Assembly (NCBI GenBank): GCA_023432885.1
Contig: JAEZEU010000097.1
Coordinates: 1-9,623 of the forward strand
Direction of reading: 5' to 3'
DNA from: Pseudomonadota bacterium
Lineage (GTDB): Bacteria; Pseudomonadota; Alphaproteobacteria; Rhizobiales; Xanthobacteraceae
Length of the DNA stretch: 9,623 nucleotides
Each line of letters starts with the position of its first letter. Position 1 is the first letter of the stretch. Below the pieces are notes generated by a model that saw nothing but the letters and a program-made list of their open reading frames with translations, had not been told where the DNA came from and searched no databases. Shown in pieces: positions 1 through 5,782 of this stretch. Position numbers and translations under genes: made by a program.

Positions 1-60
1 TTTCTCACGGCCAGGCACAGCGTGAAGTGCGTCCTCGGGGCACTGACGGTGTGGAGGTGT
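1..60. other. Sequence beyond the last Nudix stop; nothing recognised
   Basis: The 60 bases downstream of the last minus-strand stop show no convincing terminator stem with a T-run and no gene start that I can support. Frames open here are shadows of the Nudix gene on either strand. Confidence 0.5.
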
Positions 61-558
61 TCAGGTGAACCGCCCGAACTGCGTCGCCACCGCCCGATAC
101 ACCTCGCGGCGGAACGGTACGACCAGATCGGCGACACGGTCGAGCCGCTCCCAGCGCCAGGCATCGAATTCGATGGGCTGATCGTTGCGCGGCGTCAGTG
201 GATCGATCTCGCTCTCCATTCCGGTGAAGCGCAGCGCGAACCACTTTTGCCGCTGGCCGCGAAATTTGGCGAGGCGGTGCGACGACGGCCCGTCATAGGG
301 CGGGAACTCGTAGGTCATCCAGTCGGTCTCGCCGAGATAGTTGGCGGAGACGGCGCCGGTTTCTTCCCAGAGTTCGCGCATCACTGCCGTGCGCGGATCC
401 TCCTCCGCATCGATACCGCCTTGGGGCATCTGCCATTCCAGCCCCGGCAGGATGATCTCCGGCCCGTCGTCCTTGAAGCGGTGGCCGATCAGCACGCGGC
501 CGTCGGCATTGAACAGCGCGATCCCGACATTGGGGCGATAGGGCTTTTCGGAAGGCAT
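61..558 (-). CDS. rppH: RppH-type Nudix hydrolase (RNA pyrophosphohydrolase), downstream paralogue
   Basis: This cytoplasmic Nudix hydrolase of 165 residues probably removes pyrophosphate from 5'-triphosphorylated RNA or cleaves dinucleoside polyphosphates. The full Nudix box GX5EX7REUXEEXGU is visible at residues 47-69 (G47, E53, R61-E62, E65-E66, G68). RppH signatures surround it: YRPNVGI at 7-13 as in E. coli RppH, WQMPQGG at 42-48, GQRQKWFA at 101-108, and the C-terminal WRWE...PFRREVY at 134-154. Length is normal for the family. It starts 2 bases after the stop of a paralogous Nudix gene (TAA-CC-ATG). No strong separate Shine-Dalgarno is visible, so translation is probably coupled to that gene. 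The family call is firm. Whether this copy or its neighbour is the main RNA decapping enzyme cannot be read from sequence. Confidence 0.9.
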   Translation of the reverse strand: MPSEKPYRPNVGIALFNADGRVLIGHRFKDDGPEIILPGLEWQMPQGGIDAEEDPRTAVMRELWEETGAVSANYLGETDWMTYEFPPYDGPSSHRLAKFRGQRQKWFALRFTGMESEIDPLTPRNDQPIEFDAWRWERLDRVADLVVPFRREVYRAVATQFGRFT

Positions 559-560
559 GG

Positions 561-1064
561 TTAGCCCACAAGCCCGGCGAATTCCTTCACCACGCGCTCA
601 TAGACCGGCCGCTTGAACGGGATAATCAACTGCGGAAGATTCTTCATCGGCTCCCAGCGCCAGCTCACGAACTCCGCCTTGTGGCCGCCGCCACCGGGAC
701 TCTCGACATTGATCTCGCTGTCCTTGCCGGTGAAGCGCGCAGCGAACCATTTTTGCCGCTGGCCGCGATAGCGGCCCTTCCAAGCGCGCCCGGCGACGGT
801 GCGGGGGATGTCGTAGATCAGCCAGTCCGGAACCTCGCCAAGCTTCTCGATCGAGCGGACACTGGTCTCCTCATAGAGCTCGCGCTTGGCCGCTTGCCAA
901 GTGTCCTCACCCGGATCAACGCCCCCCTGCGGCATTTGCCAGACATGGCTGTCGTCGACATGCTCGATCCCGCCGGCGCGCCGGCCGATGAAGACGAGGC
1001 CGTCCCTGTTGAGCAGCATCATGCCGACGCAGGTCCGGTAGGGCAGGTCTTCGTAGCGCGCCAT
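561..1064 (-). CDS. rppH: RppH-type Nudix hydrolase (RNA pyrophosphohydrolase), upstream paralogue
   Basis: This 167-residue Nudix protein is predicted to convert 5'-triphosphate RNA ends to monophosphates or to hydrolyse nucleoside polyphosphates. The N-terminus DLPYRTCVGMMLLNRDG is typical of alphaproteobacterial RppH (once called IalA). The Nudix box spans residues 47-69 with G47, E53, R61-E62 and E65-E66, but the last conserved Gly is Ser68 (EETSV). GQRQKWFA (101-108), RFTG and WRWE are shared with the adjacent paralogue. I chose ATG 1064 because the family homology begins there and GGAG lies 10 bases upstream. An in-frame TTG at 1100 and ATG at 1085 would add up to 12 residues of no recognised homology. 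The gene lies 91 bases after the YibQ-like gene. Confidence 0.9.
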   Translation of the reverse strand: MARYEDLPYRTCVGMMLLNRDGLVFIGRRAGGIEHVDDSHVWQMPQGGVDPGEDTWQAAKRELYEETSVRSIEKLGEVPDWLIYDIPRTVAGRAWKGRYRGQRQKWFAARFTGKDSEINVESPGGGGHKAEFVSWRWEPMKNLPQLIIPFKRPVYERVVKEFAGLVG

Positions 1065-1155
1065 TCCGTCAGAACTCCGGACCATCGGACGGGCAACCAA
1101 GAAGTCTTGGACATCCCACCCGGCTGAGTTTCGGGCTGATCCCGGAGGATCCTGC
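1065..1155 (-). other. Spacer between the YibQ-like gene and the first Nudix gene
   Basis: These 91 bases hold GGAG (1075-1078) as the likely ribosome site of the Nudix gene. Two small symmetric elements are visible: the 14-base near-palindrome CCAAGAAGTCTTGG at 1097-1110, and a 5-bp hairpin GATCC-CGGA-GGATC at 1138-1151 just after the YibQ-like stop. Neither is followed by a T-run, so I do not call a terminator. No clear -35/-10 pair was seen, so read-through from the upstream gene is the simplest assumption. Confidence 0.4.
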
Positions 1156-2361
1156 CTAGCTCGATTTTGATTTCAGCATCGCCGTTGTCAATGGCACCAG
1201 CATGATGCCGCGGGTTTCCAGCGTCTTGCACCAGGCTGCCAGCCGCTCGATCGAAATCGGCAGCGCCGAGGCGACGCCGACCGCAGTGCCGCGTTCGCGC
1301 GCTATGGTTTCGAGCTTCGACAGCGCGCGGTCGATCTCGATCGTGGTCGGGACAACGTCGATGGTGAGGTCGGCCTTGGCGAACGGCATCGCCTGGCCCG
1401 CCGCCAGCGAGCCTGCGACGCTCCGGGGCGCCGAGCCGTCGTCGAAATAGCCGAGCCCGCGCTTGGCTGCCTCCCGGACAATCGGCTGCATCGCGTTATC
1501 CGATACGACGAAGCGTGCACCCATGAAATTGGCGATGCCGGCATAGCCCTGAAAGCGGCTGAGATGCCAGTGCAGACGGTCGACGTTCTGATCGACGCCG
1601 AGCGTGGATAGCAGCGTCTGCGGCCCCGGATCGTTGTCGGGATAATCGAACGGCTCCATCGGAATCTGCAGCAGGACTTCGTGGCGCTGCGCCCGCGCCC
1701 GTTCGACGAGCCTTGAGGGATCGGCGCCATACGGCGTAAAGGCCAGCGTCACTGCCGCCGGCAGCTTCATGATGGCGTCCACCGTCTTGGCGGCGCCGAC
1801 GCCAAGCCCGCCGACCACGACCGCCACCACCGGCATCTTGGCCGCCTTGGCGCGGTCGGCTTCGGCCGCATAGACCGTGAACGGTTTCAAACCGTCAGCC
1901 ATGACCGGGATCATGCCGTAGCGGGATTTCTCCAGCAGGCGCTGGTCGATGCCGGCCATCGGCACCTGCGCCTGCTCGCCACCGTCCTTTGCTGCAAGCT
2001 CGCCGCCGATCACAAAGTCCTGCCGCTTGCCGCTGGAGCCATCGATGATGGTGACGGTCTGCTGCCCGCTGGCGTTTGCCTGCTGCTGTTGCTGCTGGGT
2101 GGTGGAGGGCCTGGACTGGGTGCCCGAAGAAGCCGGCTTGTCAGCCTCCGGACCCGGTTGCCGCAGCACGATCCTGGCCTTCGGCTCGCCGCCCAGGGGA
2201 TCGTCGTTGAACAGGGCAAAGCCGACAAAGCCGACCAGGAACAGGCCGAGCAGCACGGCCAGCGCCTGCGTCGCCGTGAACGGCAGCCGAAGCCGCCGCG
2301 CCGGGCGCATAGCAGTTTCCTGTCCGAGCGGTGTGCTCAGATCATCGGCCGCTTCAGCCAT
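1156..2361 (-). CDS. YibQ/DUF610 divergent polysaccharide deacetylase-like protein, membrane-anchored, probably catalytically degenerate
   Basis: The 401-residue protein has a basic cytoplasmic N-terminus (about 1-28), one hydrophobic segment (about 31-51) and a linker rich in Pro, Ser and Gln with six glutamines in a row (Q89-Q94). A DUF610 domain follows at about 176-395 and should lie in the periplasm. Alignment by eye to remembered E. coli YibQ is clear (PMEPFDYP...GP.TLLSTL at 234-254, NFMGARF at 278-284). However, the family's Asp-Asp motif is Gly184-Gly185, the His of NHMG is Phe279, and the His of GHP is Ser365. The start at 2361 has GGGGAG 4 bases upstream. A longer frame to 2490 would run through a terminator hairpin and is rejected. 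E. coli yibQ also neighbours envC, so a role in envelope or peptidoglycan maintenance is plausible; the function is not established. Confidence 0.88.
   Translation of the reverse strand: MAEAADDLSTPLGQETAMRPARRLRLPFTATQALAVLLGLFLVGFVGFALFNDDPLGGEPKARIVLRQPGPEADKPASSGTQSRPSTTQQQQQQANASGQQTVTIIDGSSGKRQDFVIGGELAAKDGGEQAQVPMAGIDQRLLEKSRYGMIPVMADGLKPFTVYAAEADRAKAAKMPVVAVVVGGLGVGAAKTVDAIMKLPAAVTLAFTPYGADPSRLVERARAQRHEVLLQIPMEPFDYPDNDPGPQTLLSTLGVDQNVDRLHWHLSRFQGYAGIANFMGARFVVSDNAMQPIVREAAKRGLGYFDDGSAPRSVAGSLAAGQAMPFAKADLTIDVVPTTIEIDRALSKLETIARERGTAVGVASALPISIERLAAWCKTLETRGIMLVPLTTAMLKSKSS
2080..2097 (-). repeat. CAG/CAA microsatellite encoding six glutamines
   Basis: Six consecutive Gln codons (CAG CAG CAA CAG CAG CAG on the coding strand) encode Q89-Q94 in the low-complexity linker of the YibQ-like protein. 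In-frame trinucleotide runs of this kind can vary in length by slippage without breaking the frame. Confidence 0.9.
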
Positions 2362-2365
2362 GAAT

Positions 2366-2371
2366 CTCCCC
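2366..2371 (-). promoter_or_regulatory. Shine-Dalgarno of the YibQ-like gene
   Basis: GGGGAG on the minus strand lies 4 bases before ATG 2361. This decides the start in favour of 2361 over the longer open frame that extends up to 2490. Confidence 0.7.
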
Positions 2372-2458
2372 GAATCACCGCTGGCGAAGATAGCACGGCA
2401 AGGCAGAATCGCGGCGGTTCCACGGCACTGGTGGCGCCCCGCGACCTCCCTTGAAATG

Positions 2459-2486
2459 AAAGGGGCGGCCCGGAAGCCGCCCCTTT
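2459..2486 (-). terminator. Rho-independent terminator-like hairpin after ctpA
   Basis: A perfect 11-bp inverted repeat (2459-2469 with 2476-2486; arm AAAGGGGCGGC) encloses a 6-base loop. It lies 21 bases beyond the ctpA stop. On the minus strand the stem ends in TTT and continues CATTTC, an interrupted T-tract; on the plus strand it runs into GCAC. It therefore fits minus-strand termination best and separates the long unit ending in ctpA from the YibQ-Nudix unit. Confidence 0.72.
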
Positions 2487-2507
2487 GCACATCCCAGATG
2501 GAAAGTG

Positions 2508-3854
2508 TCAGTTCGCCGCCTTGGTGGCGGGCTTGTCGTTGGTCGTTGGTCCCGTGGCGGTCGCCTTGATGCCATGCAGCAGGTCGGCCGCGGTCTTCAG
2601 CGCCTTGTCGTCCTTGGCGTCCGGCGGCACGTAGGATTGCGAGCCGGTCTTCTCGTCGCCGTCGTTGGTCTTCAGGTGGCCGCGCAGGGAGGCCTCGCCC
2701 TTGGTGTCGGTGCGCGCCTTCAACTCGTCGGGCACGTCCTGCAGCACCTCGATATCGGGCACGATGCCCTTGGCCTGGATGGACTTGCCCGACGGCGTGT
2801 AATAGCGCGCGGTGGTGAGCCGCAGCGCGCCGTTACCCGAACCGAGCGGGATGATGGTCTGCACCGAGCCCTTGCCGAACGAGCGCGTGCCGACCAGCGT
2901 CGCGCGCTTGTGGTCCTGCAGCGCGCCGGCGACGATTTCCGATGCCGAAGCCGAGCCGCCATTGATCAGCACGATCACCGGCTTGCCCTTGGTGAGGTCG
3001 CCGGCATGCGCGGCGCGGCGCTGCGTCTCTTCGGCGTTGCGGCCGCGGGTCGAGACAATCTCGCCGCGCTCGAGGAACGCGTCGGATACGGTCACGGCTT
3101 CCTCGAGCAATCCGCCCGGGTTGTTGCGCAGGTCGATGATGAAGCCCTTCAGCTTGTCGCTGCCGATCTGGTTGGAGAGATTGCTGATCTCGCGCTTCAG
3201 GCCTTCGGTGGTCTGCTCGTTGAAGGTGGTGATGCGGATATAGGCGATGTCGTCCTGTTCGACGCGGGCGCGCACCGAGCGGACGCGGATGTTGTCGCGA
3301 ACGAGCGTGACCTCGATCGGATTGTCCTGGCCCTTGCGGATGATCTTGAGCCGGATCTTTGTGTTGACCGGACCACGCATCTTCTCGACGGCCTGGTTCA
3401 GGGTCAGGCCCTGCACCTGCTCGTCGTCGAGTTGGGTGATGATGTCGTTGGCCATGATACCGGCCTTGGACGCCGGCGTGTCGTCGATCGGCGACACCAC
3501 CTTGATCAAGCCGTCTTCCATGGTGACTTCAATGCCGAGACCGCCAAACTCGCCGCGGGTCTGCACCTGCATATCTCGGAAGCTCTTGGCGTCCATGTAG
3601 CTGGAGTGCGGATCGAGGCCGGCCAGCATGCCTGATATCGCGGACTCAACCAGCTTGCTGTCGTCGGGCTTCTCGACATAGTCACTGCGCACGCGCTCGA
3701 ACACGTCGCCGAACAGATTGAGCTGGCGGTAGGTGTCGGAGGTCGCGGCACGCGCGCTCGAACCCATCAGCACTGCGCGCGGCTGCGTGACCATCAGAGT
3801 GAGAGCGGCGCCGGTTGCGGCGCTGAGAAGAATTACAGAAGTCTTGCGCATCAT
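2508..3854 (-). CDS. ctpA: CtpA, S41-family carboxy-terminal processing protease
   Basis: This exported serine protease of 448 residues cuts proteins near their C-termini in the periplasm. A signal-like N-terminus ends near ARA-AT (about 36-38). A PDZ domain follows at about 97-180, with GGLGIEV (104-110) and SPIDDTPASKAGI (121-133). The S41 catalytic region has NGGSASASEI at 298-307 and FGKGSVQ at 326-332. The predicted Ser/Lys pair is Ser303 and Lys328, with the same 25-residue spacing as in E. coli Prc and B. subtilis CtpB. The C-terminal tail after about 375 is charged and low in complexity. ATG 3854 overlaps the stop of the EnvC-like gene as ATGA; AAAAGG lies 7 bases upstream, and a second ATG follows immediately. 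Related proteases trim envelope proteins or control peptidoglycan hydrolases, which suits its EnvC-like neighbour. The substrate is unknown. Confidence 0.95.
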   Translation of the reverse strand: MMRKTSVILLSAATGAALTLMVTQPRAVLMGSSARAATSDTYRQLNLFGDVFERVRSDYVEKPDDSKLVESAISGMLAGLDPHSSYMDAKSFRDMQVQTRGEFGGLGIEVTMEDGLIKVVSPIDDTPASKAGIMANDIITQLDDEQVQGLTLNQAVEKMRGPVNTKIRLKIIRKGQDNPIEVTLVRDNIRVRSVRARVEQDDIAYIRITTFNEQTTEGLKREISNLSNQIGSDKLKGFIIDLRNNPGGLLEEAVTVSDAFLERGEIVSTRGRNAEETQRRAAHAGDLTKGKPVIVLINGGSASASEIVAGALQDHKRATLVGTRSFGKGSVQTIIPLGSGNGALRLTTARYYTPSGKSIQAKGIVPDIEVLQDVPDELKARTDTKGEASLRGHLKTNDGDEKTGSQSYVPPDAKDDKALKTAADLLHGIKATATGPTTNDKPATKAAN

Positions 3855-5227
3855 CCGCGAACCTTTTCGCCTTCATTTGCGGCCCACCATGGGCCTGGAT
3901 CGATTGGAGTGCCGTCCTTACGGAACTCTATATAGAGCACGGGTTGGCTCGCGTTAGTGGCGAGGATTGAAGCAACCTGGGAGGTTTTTCCCATGGTCGC
4001 GACCGGCTCCCCCGTAAGCACAAACTGGCCGATGTTTACCGAAATACGCTCCATCCCGGCGATCAGCACATGATACCCGCCCCCGGCATTCAGGATCAAG
4101 AGTTGACCATAGCTACGAAAGGGTCCGGCATACACAACCCAGCCATCGCACGGGGTTGTGACCTGTGCGGCGGGCCGCGTGGCCAAGGAAATGCCTTTAT
4201 CTACGCCGCCCACGCCGTCCGAACCGCCGAAATCGCGGATCTTGGTGCCATTAACCGGGTAAGAGAACAGGCCCTTGGCGGACGCAAAGGCGATTGCCGG
4301 GCTCTGCCGGGAAGCGTCCTTGAATAGGGCCGGATTGGGCTTTCCGTTCACGAGCGCGGGAGTGCCCTGCATGGTCGCCGCGGCGGCCGCCTTGGCGGCT
4401 GTTTTCAGGTCCTGCTCCATTTTGGCGATCAGTCCCTGCAGGCTGTCCACCTGCTTCGACAGAGCCACGGCCCGGGCGCCCTCGGCCTCCATGTCCTTTT
4501 CAATGGCGGCCTGCTTGCGCTGACGTTCGTCGACCAGCGCGCTCAGGCGGATGTGGTCGTCCTTCAGCCGGTCGCGATCGAGTGCGAGCTTGTCGCGCTC
4601 GATCGCGATCTGCTTGCGCAGCGCGACCAGTTCACCGAGATCGATAGCCAGTCTTTCCGCGCGGCCGCGCAGCTCCGGGACCACGGCGCCGAGCAGCAGC
4701 GCGGTGCGCAGCGATTGCAGAGCGTCCTCGGGGCGCACCAGCAGGGCCGGCGGCGTGCGCCGTCCGGCGCGTTGCAGCGCAGCCAGCACCTCGACGATCT
4801 CGCTGCGGCGCGAATCCATGGAGGCGCGAGTTTGCGCCTCGCGGCCGTCGAGCGATCGCAGCCGCGCCTCGGCATCGCCCATGCTGGTTTCGATGGTACG
4901 CACCTGGGCGGCCGTATCGATCAGTTGCTGGTTGAGTTTGCTGCGGTCCTGCCCGATCGCGGCGATCTCGGCCTGCAGCTTCTGCCTGATTTCGGCGGCG
5001 CTCTTCTGCTCGATCCGCGCTGCTTCCAGCTCCTGCTCGCGCTGCTTGATGGCTTCAGCCGAGACCGGCGCGGGCGGCGCCGTCTGGGCGGCAGCGGGCA
5101 GGGCAAGGCCGGTGGAAAGCAGGGCAAGCGAGAGCGTGACGGCGACGGACGGTCGACCGCATTCGCCGATAGCCGCGATGAAATGTCTGTCCCGCGCTGG
5201 GTGCATCGTTTCCGTTTCGCGCGTCAT
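3851..5227 (-). CDS. EnvC-like murein hydrolase activator (coiled coil plus degenerate LytM/M23 domain)
   Basis: The 458-residue protein has a signal peptide (hydrophobic 27-46, likely cleavage at AAA-Q around 47-48). A long Glu/Arg/Lys/Gln-rich coiled coil occupies about 58-280, an Ala-rich hinge about 277-285, and a C-terminal LytM fold about 317-448. Active M23 peptidases carry HxxxD and HxH zinc ligands. Here the first motif reads DKGIS (343-347) and the second PVLYIEF (429-435), so none of these ligands remains. This is the EnvC pattern, in which an inactive LytM domain switches on amidases such as AmiA/AmiB/AmiC at division; Caulobacter LdpF is a comparable protein. ATG 5227 overlaps the rlmH stop as ATGA and has no visible Shine-Dalgarno, so translation is probably coupled. 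Its own stop overlaps ctpA. Confidence 0.9.
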   Translation of the reverse strand: MTRETETMHPARDRHFIAAIGECGRPSVAVTLSLALLSTGLALPAAAQTAPPAPVSAEAIKQREQELEAARIEQKSAAEIRQKLQAEIAAIGQDRSKLNQQLIDTAAQVRTIETSMGDAEARLRSLDGREAQTRASMDSRRSEIVEVLAALQRAGRRTPPALLVRPEDALQSLRTALLLGAVVPELRGRAERLAIDLGELVALRKQIAIERDKLALDRDRLKDDHIRLSALVDERQRKQAAIEKDMEAEGARAVALSKQVDSLQGLIAKMEQDLKTAAKAAAAATMQGTPALVNGKPNPALFKDASRQSPAIAFASAKGLFSYPVNGTKIRDFGGSDGVGGVDKGISLATRPAAQVTTPCDGWVVYAGPFRSYGQLLILNAGGGYHVLIAGMERISVNIGQFVLTGEPVATMGKTSQVASILATNASQPVLYIEFRKDGTPIDPGPWWAANEGEKVRG

Positions 5228-5703
5228 GCGCGGTGATAGGGGTGGCCGGCCAGAATCGTCGCGGCCCGATAAATCTGTTCCAGGAGCAACACACGCACAA
5301 TCTGGTGCGGCCAGGTCGCAGCACCAAACGCAATCACGAGGCGAGCCTTGCCCCTCAATTCCGGCGAAAGTCCGTCCGCCCCGCCGATTACGAAAATTAT
5401 GTCTTTCGCGGCATCGCGGAAGCGGCCGAGCTGGGCGGCAAAGGCGGTGCTGGCGAAGCTCTTGCCGCGCTCGTCCAGCGCGATGAGCGCATATTTCTCC
5501 GGAAGATGCGCCGAGATCGCGGATGCCTCCTCGGACATCCGGGTCGCGGCATCGCGGGCGCGGCTTTCCGGAATTTCATGAATCTCGATGCCGCGGAAGC
5601 CGAGCTTGCGGCCGATGTCGTCGAAGCGCTCGCGATAGCGCTCGGCAAGCTCCCGTTCGGGACCCTGCTTCAGCCGGCCGACAGCGATGACGATGAGGCG
5701 CAT
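5224..5703 (-). CDS. rlmH: RlmH, 23S rRNA pseudouridine-1915 N3-methyltransferase
   Basis: This 159-residue SPOUT-class methyltransferase modifies pseudouridine 1915 in helix 69 of 23S rRNA, using S-adenosylmethionine. The protein starts MRLIVIAVGRLK as the family does. FVIGGADGLSPELR (104-117) and HQIVRVLLLEQIYRA (133-147), followed by YHR at 156-158, form the conserved C-terminal knot. Length is normal. I start at ATG 5703; an in-frame ATG at 5751 would add 16 residues without homology and would place coding sequence through a 9-bp hairpin. The likely Shine-Dalgarno AGGA (5715-5718) is 11 bases upstream and partly inside that hairpin. The stop overlaps the EnvC-like start by 4 bases. In E. 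coli rlmH also follows rsfS. Confidence 0.95.
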   Translation of the reverse strand: MRLIVIAVGRLKQGPERELAERYRERFDDIGRKLGFRGIEIHEIPESRARDAATRMSEEASAISAHLPEKYALIALDERGKSFASTAFAAQLGRFRDAAKDIIFVIGGADGLSPELRGKARLVIAFGAATWPHQIVRVLLLEQIYRAATILAGHPYHRA

Positions 5704-5714
5704 GCGGATATTTT

Positions 5715-5738
5715 TCCTGCGCACCCGTTGGTGCGCAG
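5715..5738 (-). promoter_or_regulatory. Hairpin overlapping the rlmH ribosome-binding site
   Basis: A perfect 9-bp GC-rich stem (5717-5725 with 5730-5738; arm CTGCGCACC) closes a 4-base loop. On the minus strand it lies just upstream of rlmH, and its 3' arm contains the first two bases of the AGGA Shine-Dalgarno. It is followed by GAAAAATATCC rather than Ts, so it is not a terminator. Sequestering of the ribosome site or an RNA-processing/stability role is inferred. Confidence 0.5.
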
Positions 5739-5759
5739 CACAAAGGTACATGCGCTATC

Positions 5760-5775
5760 GCCGATTCGCATCGGC
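5760..5775 (-). promoter_or_regulatory. Hairpin with GCGA tetraloop after the rsfS stop
   Basis: A 6-bp stem GCCGAT/ATCGGC encloses GCGA, a GNRA tetraloop, in minus-strand RNA. It begins 7 bases after the rsfS stop. Flanking CGC and GCG could extend it across an internal loop. With the second hairpin at 5717-5738 it fills most of the 79-base rsfS-rlmH spacer. Confidence 0.45.
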
Positions 5776-5782
5776 TCGCGGG

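Noticed and set aside
1065..1100. Upstream starts of the first Nudix gene (TTG 1100, ATG 1085)
   Set aside because: ATG 1064 has a Shine-Dalgarno at acceptable distance and matches the usual RppH N-terminus.
1138..1151. GATCC/GGATC hairpin after the YibQ-like stop as a terminator
   Set aside because: Only a 5-bp stem and no following T-run on either strand.
2362..2490. N-terminal extension of the YibQ-like gene to 2490
   Set aside because: It would run through the terminator stem, lacks homology, and ATG 2361 has a good GGGGAG site.
2505..3635. Plus-strand open frame of 376 codons
   Set aside because: It is the exact antisense of ctpA, rich in Val/Gly/Leu/Asp/His, without domain signatures. 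Long antisense frames are common in GC-rich genomes.
4551..5486. Plus-strand open frame of 311 codons
   Set aside because: It is antisense to the EnvC-like gene and rlmH, is dominated by Ser/Arg/Ala as expected of a GC-rich shadow frame, and has no recognisable motif.
5704..5751. N-terminal extension of rlmH to ATG 5751
   Set aside because: The family starts at MRLIVIAVGR; the added residues would be encoded by the strong hairpin region.
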